Source: Papaver somniferum | Taxonomy: Eukaryota; Streptophyta; Magnoliopsida; Ranunculales; Papaveraceae | DNA: 64,000 bases | NCBI RefSeq assembly: GCF_003573695.1 | Contig: NC_039359.1 | Span: forward strand, 73,107,292-73,171,291 | Reading direction: 5' to 3' | Shown: piece by piece, positions 21,401 through 32,920 of the stretch | How positions within the stretch are numbered: the stretch's first letter is position 1 | How the letters are laid out: every line of letters begins with the position of its first letter | Notes under the pieces: generated by a model | The model's input: the letters and a program-made list of their open reading frames with translations, nothing else | Database searches by the model: none | What the model was told of the DNA's origin: nothing | Position numbers and translations under genes: made by a program

Positions 21401-22575
21401 ATGGGTAAGAGTGGAAACAAGAAAGGAGGAGGAGGTAAATCAGGGTTTGTTAATGGAAGCAATCTAGGTGGTGTTTTAACACTTAGACAGCAAATTCATG
21501 GAAGAGGAGGAAATCACCAGAATAAAATTAGCAGCAGATCGAATAGTAATGTTGGTAACAGGTCAATATTGAAAGCCAAACATTTGGAGAAATTAGCATT
21601 ATGGGATGGTAGTGATGCTTCAATTCCTTCATTGGGTGCTTTGTTTGGACAGAGATTAGCTTCTTGGTTTGAATCTATGGGTACTCCTATTGATTTTTCC
21701 CTGTTTTTTTGCCAAAGGTATAATCTTTTCATGTTGTTTTCCTGCTTTCGGTTTACTTAATGTCGATGGACATCATTTGTTTGATAAAATGACTGTGTCA
21801 AATTTTTAGTTTAATTTTATGCGTTTTCTAATTTGTTGTTATACAGATGTGAATCGATTCTTCAACCCGGTTCTAATTGTACAGTTAGAATCGTAAAGAA
21901 CGGAACGAAGAAGAGGAAGAAGAAACAGCGCAAAAATGCAAGTGTTCGGCCACAAAACAAGGTTGTTTATACATGCAACTTTTGTTCACATCGAAACCTG
22001 AAGAGAGGGACCTCAAAGATTCATATGAAAGAGATATTACCTCCAAGAATGAAACAAATTGAATGTGATGAGAAGCAATTAAATTTGGTAAAATCTAGAG
22101 CAGACGAAAGTAAGGTAGATTTGAATGTGGAGGCAGTAGTTTGTCCGGAAAATGTGGCAGGATTTAAAGAAGAAGTCATCGGTCAGATACGTTCAAAATC
22201 TGAAATGTTACTGAAAGCAATAAAGAGATAGGCAAGACTGCACAGGAGCTAGTATGTATACCCATTGTAGAATCAGAAGCAAAGGTCCCTGAGATGAATT
22301 ACCTTGTTTGTAAAGATGCTGCAAGTGAAAACAGCCCGACAACTCCATTGAATAGAGTGCCGATGCTTTTGCTAGATGCAAAGCGAAGAAAGAGAAACAG
22401 GTCTAATAATAAACAGCTTGCAACTGTAAGCGACTCTAAGACCACGGATGTAGAAAAAGTTTCAGGAAGTTCGACTAAAAGAAGAAGGAAATCATCGTCT
22501 AGTTTGAAGGAGTTAGCTGAAGCTAATGTGCAGAAGAATGACATTGCTAATCTAATAATTTCATTTTGTTTATGA
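21401..22575 (+). CDS. Rpr2/Rpp21/Snm1-domain protein (RNase P subunit-like), frameshifted near its end
   Basis: Exon 1 21401-21717, GT..AG intron 21718-21846, exon 2 from 21847; the arginine codon is split by the intron. The N-terminus is Gly/Lys-rich (GNKKGGGGKSGF), then LEKLALWDGSDASIPSLGAL. Exon 2 starts with RCESILQPGSNCTVRI, then a basic stretch, then VVYTCNFCSHRNLKRG: the paired-cysteine zinc site of Rpr2-type subunits, which help tRNA or rRNA processing RNPs in the nucleus. A stop comes at 22231. A second frame (about 22210-22575) continues a typical tail, with SSSLKELAEANVQKNDIANL, so one base is missing near 22210. Either this is a truncated product (about 233 aa, domain intact) or an early pseudogene; a sequencing error is also possible. 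Confidence 0.75.
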
Positions 22576-22599
22576 AAAGGTATCTACAGTCATATGCTA

Positions 22600-22664
22600 T
22601 CAGATTTTATTAGTGTTCCAGTAGATTTTATTAGTGTTCCAGTAGATTTTATTAGTGTTTCGTG
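22600..22664. repeat. Short tandem repeat, about three copies of a 21-bp unit
   Basis: The unit AGATTTTATTAGTGTTCCAG is repeated three times, the last copy slightly diverged, in the 3' flank of the Rpr2-type gene. Confidence 0.85.
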
Positions 22665-22839
22665 GGAGAGAAGCAATTAGATTCTAATTTGTTATCTGGA
22701 TTTTGAAAATGCTCACTGACAGATGATCTACAAAATGTACATAAAGGTTTTAGTGCGAGGAAAAAAAATGTCTTAGTATGAAGTTTTGAACTTATGATTA
22801 GAGATTGCCATGAGAAGTCAATTCAGTTTCTCACAGATG

Positions 22840-23350
22840 TCATTCTTGTGTTTGCACTGCCGACTCACCCACCCCATCATATTCTGTTTCCATCAGCAGT
22901 GGATCACCAAGCACATGCTCTAAAGGCTCGGCAGATGCTACCACAGATTCCTTCAATTCTAGTTCGTTAACTATAAATGTTTGTGAGTTATCTCCCTTGT
23001 GGAGCTGCTCCAAGACAGCATCAACATTTTCAACAGATCTTGCTTCAAGAACTAGAAGCTCTAAGTCAGTCTCTGTCAGATATCGCTCATGTGTAGCCAG
23101 TGTCAACTCACCCAGCCCATCTTTTGCTACCGTCGATAGTGGCTCATCAAGCACATGGTTGAAAGACTCGGCTATCGGCATATGCCACTGTAGATTCCTT
23201 CAGTACTGGTTCATCAACAGTAGAAGTCTTTGCATCATCTCCCTCGTGGAGTTGCTCCAAAACAGCATCAAAGACTGCTTTCTATCAGCTTTGGTTCTTC
23301 CACAGGTAGTGCAAAGACAGCTTGATTTTGGCTATCTGGAGATTGTTCTA
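22840..23350 (-). pseudogene. Fragment of a repeat-containing acidic protein
   Basis: Minus-strand frame of 113 codons (22840-23181) with LELLVLEARSVENVDAVLEQ then LHKGDNSQTFIVNE; a second, frame-shifted copy of the module (AVFDAVLEQLHEGDDAKTST) lies at about 23200-23310. The LEARS-x-E-x-x-DAxLxxL pattern resembles repeats in large plant proteins with 'LEARSLEDID' modules, but I cannot fix the family. No start codon context or complete gene. A third related segment is at 25826-25905. Confidence 0.4.
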
Positions 23351-23578
23351 AGAGTTTAAAGTTGGGGAATTTTTCAGTTTTTCTAAAGTGGTTTTTGTAA
23401 ATAGAGGTCAAATTTTGTCCCTTTCAAGGTTGCCTTCTTTGAGATTTTGTTTTTTGTTTTTCCAGGAGAAGGATTACTTTTGGATTTTTGGTGTTGTTGT
23501 AAGCGTCTAAATTTGAGAGAATTTTTTAATTCTTTAGAGCGAAATATTGATTTAGTAAGTGGGTTTGGGGTTGACAAG

Positions 23579-25355
23579 ATGAGAAGTGAAAGAGATGAGG
23601 AGAAGAGTGTAGGACCCTTTGTTTCAAGACTACATGTATATGATACAGCGAAAGGAGGACCAAGAGCAACACCAAGGAACAAGATGGTTTTATGTAAATA
23701 TCTTAGTATTCCCTCTCAACGGTTCAATTCTAGGTTATGTTCTACGTTGTTTTTACCACCTAGTAATACAGTTTCTTCTGCCTCAGCGTCCATGAGCCAG
23801 GTTAGTTCCTTACATAAACTTACATGGGTATTTCATTGTTTCCTAAGAGAAGATTTATTTAGTTGTGCTTAACATTGCTTTGATTTGCTAGACTCGAGAG
23901 GGTTATATGCTGCTTTTGATTGCAAATCTGCAAATCCTGATAATGATGTTTATGTGGTTTCTGAGTTTGAATATTATACGACTTCATATCTATAGGTGTT
24001 TGTATATTTATGGGTGCTGTTGTTGTGCAGTTTATTTTTGGAATGTGGGTTTGAATGGCATGGCCTTAGATATATAGGATGGGAGTTGTTAAAGTAGTAC
24101 AATTTGTATAACTGCTACTTCAAATTTAGAGTAAATGTTTATCCTCTTTTTGGTGTTATTTAGAGTTATATCAAGTCTGTATCCACTGTTCTTAAATATG
24201 TTTTGGGGGAAATAATTGCTTTCTATTTATCTTTTGTATCTTTAAGCTAAATTTGTTCAAGGCCAGTGAAGTCATTTTTCATTTTCCTCATTTGGTACAA
24301 ATCAAAATATGGTTTTTATCCGTCATTGTTCGTAAGTTGGAATTTGTTTTAGGCTATTATATGGAGAAGATGATGATTCTTTGAATTTAATAAATGGTCG
24401 AATTTTGTACGCCATTTTCTTTTGTTTTCATTAATTGCTGATTGTGATTTTGTTTATAGGGTGGTGGGCGTGAAAGGGCTGTGTTTTCCCCATATTACAT
24501 CCCTCCTCCTGCACCTCATCACTTCGACGAGGAGATTCAAACTCGCCCAGGACACGTGCTTCAGAACAGAAATCCACAAATAATGCAGTTCATTATGCAC
24601 ATGCTACTTCCCCAACTGAAAGAGCACTTACCCGAAGAGGGCTAGAGATGAGGATGACTTTATGGTTCCAAGTTTGCGTATCCCGAAACCAATTCTGGTA
24701 CCACCGAACATCAGCAAAATGCGGAACAGGAAATGCTTGTTCCCTTTGACGTAGTTAACAATATGGGACGGGTTGTACCTGGTACTTGCGTTTCTTCTTC
24801 CCAACTTCCTAGTGCTGGGGATAAACATCTGAGACGACCAAATACTATGGATTTGAGGTCAAGTCAAAACTAGAAACCAGGATGAAGAGAATCTGGCAGA
24901 ATCTATCACCAGTAGGGATTTCATGGAGAAGAGTAAATCCCATGCATCAGTTGGAGAAAAGATCTCACATCCCAGGAAGTATGTGGATGTATCAGACTCT
25001 TGGCATCAAAATAGTTCAGGTAACAATTTAGGAAGATCAGAGAATCTGAGGACGTCAATGCACAACTACATCAAGGGCATTCCGACTATAGTGGGGAAGA
25101 GGTTCACGTTCCAAGGATAAGAAGTAAACCATGTTCCAGGGCCTGTCTTGGAAACAGTCATAAAAACTCCACTAAATGTGGTTAAGACAAATTTCACAGT
25201 ATATCACAAGGGAGAGATGCGGACAGAAATGGTGATGTCCCCGAGTCTTCTATTCTGGATTCTGTATCGAGTTTGGACATATCTCTGATGATGTTGTTGG
25301 TGTAATAGGACAGAAACACTTGTGGAAAGCAAGAAAAGCGATTGCCAAGTAAGTT
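23579..25355 (+). pseudogene. ELF3: EARLY FLOWERING 3-like pseudogene
   Basis: Exon 1 (23579-23800, 74 codons, donor GT at 23801) begins MRSERDEEKSVGP and has AKGGPRATPRNKMVLCKYLS then IPSQRF, the conserved start of ELF3, a nuclear scaffold of the plant evening complex (circadian clock). After an intron of about 660 bp, exon 2 (acceptor near 24460) contains RAVFSPYYIPPPAPHHF and DEDDFMVPS in different frames, SSQLPSAGDKHLRRPNTMDL, and near 25240-25350 SSILDSVSSLDIS then, two bases out of frame, DDVVGVIGQKHLWKARKAIA. Several frameshifts and stops, and the final ELF3 exon is not found. A degenerate copy; the functional gene must be elsewhere. Confidence 0.8.
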
Positions 25356-25359
25356 GGTT

Positions 25360-25790
25360 TGTCTTTACATACACATTAGAATTTCTGATTGTAAGTTTCA
25401 TATATAAGGATAGCTTTCAAAGTTAGCTCACTGCAGGCTCACTGCAGGGAGTGTACATATAAAACAAATGTTAGCAAGATTTCCCTCCAAAGGAATCTTG
25501 TTGAATATAATTCCATCATGTTCAATCTTAATCTAGGAAAATGTCAAAATGAACCATTTTCCTTTGTTAGATTTAGGTCACTGATTTTCGAACTAGGGGA
25601 AAATTTGAAGAATGAAGGTGGGTTATGTTTCCATGCTCTTTTGCAATCCTCGGAAGTTCGAGCATTTTTTTCTTTCTTTGTTTGGATCTGTATAATTCAA
25701 TGCTTGTCATATATTTGGCCTAGTTTGGCATCTACTTGATTTTTTTTTCAATTTTGTTGTCCAGTGAAGGGATATTACCATAAGAAAGAG
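25360..25790. other. Intergenic, no gene seen
   Basis: AT-rich sequence with only short, unsupported frames. The expected last ELF3 exon is not found here. Confidence 0.4.
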
Positions 25791-26110
25791 ATATTACCAT
25801 GAGAAGCCAAATCAATTTCTCTCAGATGTATCTATCCGCGTCATCTCTCTCAAAATCGCATCAAAATCTTCGAAAGACTTTGCATCAAGAACTGGGGACT
25901 CCAAAGACAGTTTGCTCATCTTCTGTTCCTGTCAAGATTGACTCGTGGACTTATATTCAGGTTGCTTTAAAAGCATGTTCAAGTTTAGCGTCTTCGCTGG
26001 ATGATTCAACAAGGAGTCTTCAGGAAGGATGGATTTTGGCTTCTCCCTCGGTATCTTCAAACCCTCAAACCCAACAAGCTCATCCTTTGTCCCTCTGTTT
26101 CATCATGTTG
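25790..26110 (-). pseudogene. Second fragment of the repeat-containing acidic protein
   Basis: Minus strand reads PVLDAKSFEDFDAILREMTR then a stop, the same type of module as at 22840-23350. The bordering plus-strand sequence (ATGAGAAGCCAAATCAATTT) matches 22811 onward, so the two pieces are copies of one 3' gene end, on either side of the ELF3 pseudogene. Confidence 0.35.
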
Positions 26111-26456
26111 CTTACAAGACTCAGCAGAGTCGATATACATTGACATGAGGAGTTCACATAAATTCAATGTCTGTGTTGGCAGATTCGCAGAGTGGGTTTT
26201 TCTTTTCTGAAGTGTATTTATGCATCAGATTTTCATAAGCCTTTCCGTCAGAATTCACTCCCATAACTCTTGATTAAACAACTGTAATTTTTTACGAGTT
26301 CTTTGTTTTCACAATTTTTGATATGTATTTCATATCTTTAATCAACTCTGCGCTACAGGTTTCTTCTGTGCAGCAGACGAAGGGTGTTATCTGGGATATG
26401 TGGAACAATATTCTGTCGGAAAAAAAGTTTAGTCAGTCAAAATTGTAGACAACAAA

Positions 26457-26528
26457 GTCGTTGTAGTATAGTGGTAAGTATTCCCGCCTGTCACGCGGGT
26501 GACCCGGGTTCGATCCCCGGCAACGGCG
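26457..26528 (+). tRNA. tRNA-Asp (anticodon GUC)
   Basis: 72 nt. Acceptor arm GTCGTTG pairs with CAACGGC, discriminator G, anticodon stem CCCGC/GCGGG around loop CTGTCAC (anticodon GTC), T arm CCGGG/CCCGG with loop TTCGATC. Internal A box and B box (GGTTCGATCC) are intact. The cloverleaf is complete and without intron, CCA is not encoded, and a T run follows at once, so it looks functional. Confidence 0.97.
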
Positions 26529-26536
26529 TTTTTTTT
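26529..26536 (+). terminator. RNA polymerase III terminator
   Basis: Eight consecutive T residues directly after the tRNA-Asp discriminator base. Confidence 0.9.
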
Positions 26537-26618
26537 AGCTTTTGTTTGGAGTTTTAAGACGAGTTGATAAAACTTGGTCTTTAGTCGTATACTGTCAACT
26601 GTCTGCCATTCAAACTCA

Positions 26619-26728
26619 CACCTTTTTCTGCACTAAAGTTAATTTCCCTATAACGTTGTCTGAACTGAAGCTACACCTTTTTCTGCACTAAAGTTAATTT
26701 CCCTATAACGTTGTCTGAACTGAAGCTG
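26619..26728. repeat. Tandem duplication, two 55-bp units
   Basis: CACCTTTTTCTGCACTAAAG.. repeated at 26619 and 26674 with near-perfect identity, so a recent duplication. Confidence 0.9.
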
Positions 26729-26789
26729 CACTAGTGACCTGCATATAAATTCATCTCCACCCGAAAATCCAAAGCAACTTATTATTCCA

Positions 26790-27480
26790 AAAACCTTGTA
26801 CGACAGCTTATGAGGTCAATCTGAAGTAGAACTCTATTCCAGTGATTTGTAATTGCCCATTCACACGCCATAATCTCAGCAACGTAATTTGTTGCAACAA
26901 CAATTCCTCCGGCTTCGGCTATCACAAAATCACCATTATGACATCACAGTGCAAAAACAACATATTTATCTCAGGCAACCTGCACTGACATTCAACAGCT
27001 TTAAGCATCTTCACCTTTCTACAAGCAATGTTAAAATGCTTAAGAATGCTGAAGATATACTATAGTCATGAGTCAGTTGACTTATCATCTTCTTTATTTT
27101 CCCCAAATCAGGACTAATCCCTTCAAACAAAATTATGTTCCTCAAAAACCAAATTTCTGCAGTAGTATAAAAAAACCTCTCAAGTCCGAACCAATCCCAC
27201 ATGAGCCTACTGAAATCACAATGCCACAGTAAATGTATCATGGATAAGTATAGCAACTTATTCATGTTTTCATCATTAGCACAAGCACCTCTTGTAATCA
27301 TATAGATATTACAAGCTGTAGAAGGATGCACCCAAGCATTCCAAATCTTTTCATACCAATGCTAAATGGGTTGTCTTGTCCTTATCCAGTTCACAGAAAA
27401 GACTCCAGATTGATGACCACTCCATATAATAAGCTTATTATCACCAGAATGCAAACAATACATAATGGTTGGCCAATCAA
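26790..27480 (-). pseudogene. LINE ORF2 3' fragment (zf-RVT and RNase H-like)
   Basis: Minus-strand frames read SGHQSGVFSVNW, IWNAWVHPSTACNIY, GACANDENMNKL and IHLLWHCDFSRLMWDWFG: the zinc-binding region found after RT in plant L1-like LINEs (27000-27480). Downstream, AGGIVVATNYVAEIMACEWA resembles the RNase H-like tail. Interrupted by stops; no intact 3' end or target duplication identified. Confidence 0.7.
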
Positions 27481-27489
27481 CTTCAAAGA

Positions 27490-28960
27490 ACACACAAAAT
27501 AAAGTTTGTTTCACTTAAGTAAGGAATACATGTAATTATATGTATGAGTTCATTAACAGTTTCATCCGTTTTTCATACTGCTATACAATTGAATTGTATG
27601 TTATTTTCACAAGTCACCTCAAAATGGCTAACAGTAACAGTAAGCATATCATTTATATGTACCTGATGTGGTTGTATCTGCCTCATCAGCTGAGTCTATT
27701 GACTTATGGAGTAGTATACTAGTATATATTGAATGTAAGGGCAGTTTGTTTGGGCATTCTTCATATTGATTCGCAAGTGGATTGCTCTTCATATTGTTGT
27801 GGAGGTTTCTTTGGGTGTTGGTGCTGTTGTTGTGCGCATTGGTGATGCTGCTGGGACTGCTAGGGGTAATGGTGATTTTGTTGGCGTTGGCGTAGATGTT
27901 GGTGATGCTGCTGGCATTGGTGATGATGTTGCTGCTGTTGTTGCTTAGTGATGGCATTACTAATCTGCCTAGCCTCTGCCAAAAGATTTTGTTTGTTTGG
28001 CCACAATAAAACCCAACCCAATGCATATCTGCCGCCGTTGATATGAATTTACAAACCTCAGCGCTTCCATTTCTTCCCTCGAATAACTTCGCTGACTTGC
28101 ATCCGATTTCTTTTGATAAAAGGCATTTCTAACTTCAACAAACATGCTCAGCACATATTTCTTCAAGTTTGTTTTGATAAATTCTCTCCTGGAACATTTC
28201 TCCACTTGTTGCCTTATGTTTTCAGAGAAAATTTCAAACCTTTTTTACCCACAACAATGAAGCCCACCATTTCTTTCCTACCACAGCCATTTCCATAACA
28301 ATGCCAGTACTTCCGATTTCCGCCATTCCCTTACAATTACTACCTAAAACTGAGATTCTCCTCATTTCCCCCAATTAGTCTCATCAGAACCAATGAGAAG
28401 TAGTTTTCTTCTTGTCAAAAAAAAAAATGATCCCAATTACTCATTTCAGCAAGATTCTGAGATTGAGAAATTGATTTAGTCTCAACAAAAACATCACCGG
28501 TAATAACATTTTTCACCTGGAAGATTTGCTCCTGCTTAACTTCTATTCTACTACTGCTAATTTCTGAATTTATTAACATTTTCATATTGAGACATGGAGG
28601 AGGCTAAAGAATTAATACACTTGACATACCTTTGTCGAAGAATTTTTAACTGATGACTCCATTATTACATCTTCAGAAGAAATCTAGTGTTGATTTTCTT
28701 CTTTCATTTGTTCAGCAATAAATGAACTGCACAATTCAGTACTACATTTGCCCACTGGTTTTCATTCTTCTTGACACCAATTTGTTCTATCTGAGAAATG
28801 GGTTCTTCTGCAGAATCTTCTTTTTCCAAAATCTTCTTCTTCTTCTCCCTTGTCACCATTATTACTGAAGAATTGTCATCATTAGTAGTAATGATGGAAA
28901 ACCCCCCAAAATGACTATCGTTAGACATAATTTTGCATTTGAAGCTGAATTAGTGTTAGA
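27490..28960 (-). other. Unclassified region with weak minus-strand coding frames
   Basis: Minus-strand frames at 28704-28928 (MSNDSHFGGFSIITTNDDNS start, Lys/Glu-rich), 27969-28205 (REFIKTNLKKYVLSMFVEVR, then REEMEALRF) and 27649-28026 (Asn/Thr-rich) could be exons of one decayed gene. The plus strand here is rich in GTTGGTGATGCTGCTG-type repeats, which explains the Asn-rich frame. No family recognised. 28960-29250 holds nothing identifiable. Confidence 0.3.
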
Positions 28961-29259
28961 GTTAATAGGAAGAATTTGTTTGAACCAGAGAAAGAGCGGT
29001 TAGGGTTTAAGAGATGATAAAAAAATCTTGGATTATGAAATGAAATTTATCGCTTCAGAGAGTAAAAGTGAAGAAGAAAAAAAGCTCTTCTTTTCTAGTT
29101 GGAGAGTCGGATTTTACGATATCTCGTGGTATAACGGACCGACATATCGTACCGGTATGAGCATGACATTTGGGTCCTAGAGTCGTCCCCGGATTTGGGC
29201 CCCAGAGTAGACACCACCAATTTCGCTTTACAAAAAAAACTGCAAATATTCATCTAGAC

Positions 29260-30201
29260 TAGGGGTGTGCAATGGACGGACTGTTGCGGATTAGGGGTCA
29301 TCCGCAACCAAACCGTCAAAGTTGCGGATTTGGAAAATTGAACCGTAGCCGGCCCAATCACCCGCGGATTTGACATCCACGGATTAGCGGGTGATGCGGA
29401 CCGGATGCGGATTAACCGCGAATTTAGAATTTAAAAAAAAAAAAAAAAGTCTGCCTATCTGTGAAAATCCCTTCGTATGGGTAATTGATTTCTCTATTTA
29501 TGTTGACTCACTGTCTCACTCCCATGATAATAAATTAATAACAATGAAGCAATTACCAAAGTTTTGTTGCACAATATTATGAGTACAATATATACTTATT
29601 AGGTAGTAATCTTAATTAACACTGCAACTGATAAGTGTAGTGATCTTTAATCATTTGATGTAGCACCTTTTTTTGAAAACGAATTTAATTTCCTCTATTA
29701 ATTGACAAACAGCAGGATAAATTTTCTGGATTAGTGGTTTAGTAGGATTCTTGTCCACATTAGACCACCTTTGGCGGATATTTAACTCCTACCTTGTTTT
29801 ATTTTTGTATTCAGTATCAAGAGGAAGGCACAGCTTCTTTTTCCAGTAGTTCTCACAACGCACGGAGTGGATCACATGCAAGCATCGAGAAGCTTCAAAA
29901 CCTTCAGTTTCTTCAAGAAGATTATGCAGATCTTTAAATGTTCTCTGAAGAGGACGAACCTCTTATTCCCAGTAAATTAAATTAGAGATATCTAATCTAA
30001 TCTAAAATCTAAAACTCAATTTTTACGGGTGCGGGAGAATCCGCGGATTTCAAAGTCCAACCGCAACCAAACTGCTAAACCTTGCCGATTTGAAAAATCA
30101 ACCGTGTCTGATCCATAGACTCTAGCGGATTGGTTTTTACCCGCAATTTTGCGGACGGTTGCGGGTGAAAACCGCGGTTTCTGTTTTTTTGCACACCCCT
30201 A
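29260..30201. mobile_element. Non-autonomous hAT element 1
   Basis: 942 bp, ends TAGGGGTGTGCA and TGCACACCCCTA, exact 8-bp target duplication ATCTAGAC (29252-29259; 30202-30209). Subterminal GCGGAT/ATCCGC motifs in both orientations. No transposase. Confidence 0.9.
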
Positions 30202-30987
30202 ATCTAGACATACAAGTAGGGGTGAGCATTTTACCCGCAATTCACGGATTTAACTGGACCAACCGTATTTTTGCGGATGGATGTCCGGACCGTTCGCTAA
30301 TGAGTTGGACGCGGATGAGATTGTTTAAATCCAACGGATTACGGATTGAGCCCGGATGCAACCCTGAAAATTCGTTGGACATCCATATCTGTTAGATTAA
30401 GGACATTTATATAGTTTCTAGAAAATATATAGATAGTTTTGGAATTTTTAAGGTGTTTACTTGGAGTGTTTTCCATGGCACTTCTATATTTATATAGATA
30501 TATAAAATGTGTAGGTTCTATAAGAAGTCATCTATATTGGCTTTATTTTTTCATTATAAATTTGAACTAACAAAAATCTATTGGATTATCCGCACCTGGG
30601 CCTGCACATCGGCCGGTCGGCCCGATATTTTGCCAAAACCGGCCACCGAGCCGGCCATAGATCGGTTTTGAAATCTGGAACCGCCACCGAGCCGACCACC
30701 CTTTGGCTCGATTTTAAACCGTTCCCAGTCGGATCGGCCAGTCTCGGTTTTTCCAGCGGATTTTTACCCATTCTATACCAGATTTTCTTTATACAATCAA
30801 AATCATCAATTGATTCATTTCAAACGAAAAAGAACAATTCGTTTTCATAATAATCATACATGATCAACAACATTAATTCAGCACCTGCTATCAACATCAA
30901 CAAATTAAACAAAAAAAAAACAAATCTAGGGTTTCAATTGAGTTGAAATTAAAAAAACAAATAGCAATTGCATGAGTTCATATTTAG

Positions 30988-32920
30988 CCTAGCGTTTTTA
31001 GGGGCCACTCAAAAGGAATTAGGGGCCAACAATTAAACAAAAAGGTCACCCAATCCTAAATTGTGTTCACCCCTTATCTCCCATATTTCGTAATGACAAA
31101 ATTACCCTTCGATATTCGGTAGTTTGAGCAGGATTCGGGTGATAAAAAAATTTGAGGGATTTTTTTTTTTTTTTTTTTTTTTGCTTTTTCGAACTTTGGT
31201 AAACCATAATCGGTAGTAAACTGTGTTACTTTAACTTCCGAATGTATATTGGTCCCAAAATGAGATTTTTCCAAAATCCTTTAATTTTCGAATTTGGTAC
31301 AACCATAATCGGTAGTAAAGTGTGTTACTTTAACTTCCGATGTATATTTGCCCCAAAATGATATTTTGCAAAAATCCTTAAATTTTCGAACTTTGGTACA
31401 ACCATAATCGGTAGTAAATAGTGTTACTTTAGCCTCCGAATATATTCATTTTTTGAATCTTAGTACTACCATAATCGGTAGTAAATTTGACTTCCGAATG
31501 TATATTGTCCCCAAAATGAGATTTTGCCAAAATCCTAAAATTTTCGAACTTTGGTACTACCATAATCGGTAGTAAAGTGTGTTACTTTAACCTCCGAATA
31601 TACTAAATTTTCGAATTTTAGCACTATCATAATCGGTAGTAAATTTAACTTCCGAACGTATATTGGCCCCAAAATGAGATTTTGCCAAAATCCTAAAATT
31701 TTCGAACTTTGGTACTACCATAATCGGTAGTAAAGTGTGTTACTTTAACCTCCGAATATACTCAATTTTCGAATATTAGTACTACCATAATCGGTAGTAA
31801 ATTTGATTTCCGAATGTATATTGGCCCCAAAATGTGATTTTGCAAAATCTTAAAATTTTCGAATTTTGGTACTACCATAATCGGTAGTAAAGTGTGTTAC
31901 TTTAACCTCCGAATATATTCAATTTTCGAATATTAGTACTACCATAATCGGTAGTAAATTTGACTTCCGAATGTATATTGGCCCCAAAATATGATTTTGC
32001 CAAAATCCTAAAATTTTCGAACTTTGGTACTACCATAATCGGTAGTAAAGTATGTTACTTTAACCTCCGAATATACTAAATTTTCGAATTTTAGTACTAC
32101 CATAATCGGAAGTGAATTGTGTTAATAAGTGATGCTTATTATCTGCCGATTGTGTTCATGGCCTCAAATTCAAATTTTCAAAACTTAACAAAAGTTTCAA
32201 AATTTTCTACTTTCACAATCGGTAGTTAATGGTGTTCATTATCTATCGATTGTGCGTAACTTTTTGTACAGAGAAATTTAATTTTTAGAATCAAGAATAA
32301 TCGGTAGATATCGATCAATTTACCTACCGATTATGGTTGATGTTCTTAAGAAACGAAGAACATCAACCATAATCGGTAGGTAAAGTAGATTATTATCTAC
32401 CGATTATGTTTCTGCTAGTGTAAATCCAAGAACATCAACCATAATCGGTAGGTAAAATAGATAGTTATCTACCGATTATGTTTCTGCTACTGTAAATCCA
32501 AGAAAATTTTCGGAACAAATTTTTGATTTCAAGTAATCAAATCCTAATTTTGAATCACAACTACTATCATCTATTCGTTTTGTTTGTTGAACTCCTTTTT
32601 TTTTGATGTTCTAAGTTTCAACTTTAATGTTAATGAATTTTGGGTTTTAATTTTAAACAATCAATCATAACATTTGTTTGATCGATGATCTTTGTTTTCA
32701 ATCAAAATTAAAATGATGGAAAAAAATTTCAATGGGTGGAAAAGAGAAGAAGTGGAATGATATGATTATGAAAATAAAGGATATAGGTTTAGATTTAGTA
32801 TAAAGGTGAAGGACAATATAGACAATTTTTTATTTTTAAGACATCCCTTAATCTCCTTCAATGGATGGGAATAAAAAGATGTCCCCTAATTCCTTTTGAG
32901 TGTCCCCTAAAAACGCTAGG
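30988..32920. mobile_element. TIR element filled with AATCGGTAG hairpin repeats (MULE- or hAT-type), innermost of the nest
   Basis: 1933 bp with 41-bp terminal inverted repeats starting CCTAGCGTTTTTAGGGG (two mismatches), flanked by an exact 8-bp duplication ATATTTAG (30980-30987; 32921-32928). TIRs this long suggest a Mutator-like element, while the 8-bp duplication is also hAT-compatible. No coding sequence. A run of about 22 T lies at 31160-31182. Confidence 0.9.
31190..32510. repeat. Array of AATCGGTAG hairpin modules with 158-bp higher-order period
   Basis: The motif CCATAATCGGTAG starts at 31204, 31303, 31402, 31469, 31560, 31627, 31718, 31785, 31875, 31942, 32033 and 32100. From 31402 the spacings alternate 67 and 90-91 bp, a 158-bp dimer repeated about four and a half times. 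TACTACC and GGTAGTA flank a 6-nt loop. 32310-32510 has a 72-bp repeat in which CATAATCGGTAG pairs with CTACCGATTATG. Confidence 0.92.

Noticed and set aside
23383..23682. Minus-strand ORF of 99 codons
   Set aside because: Shadow of the ELF3-like exon 1 and its leader; no independent support.
26457..26528. tRNA-derived SINE head
   Set aside because: Cloverleaf is perfect, a T8 terminator follows immediately, and no SINE body or A tail is present.
30581..30850. Opposed ORFs at the left end of hAT-like element 3
   Set aside because: They lie in the GC-rich subterminal region with CCGGCC repeats, are open on both strands, and have no homology.
31190..32510. CRISPR-like regular array
   Set aside because: Plant nuclear DNA; repeat and spacer both recur as a dimeric unit and spacers are not unique. 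It is a transposon-internal repeat.
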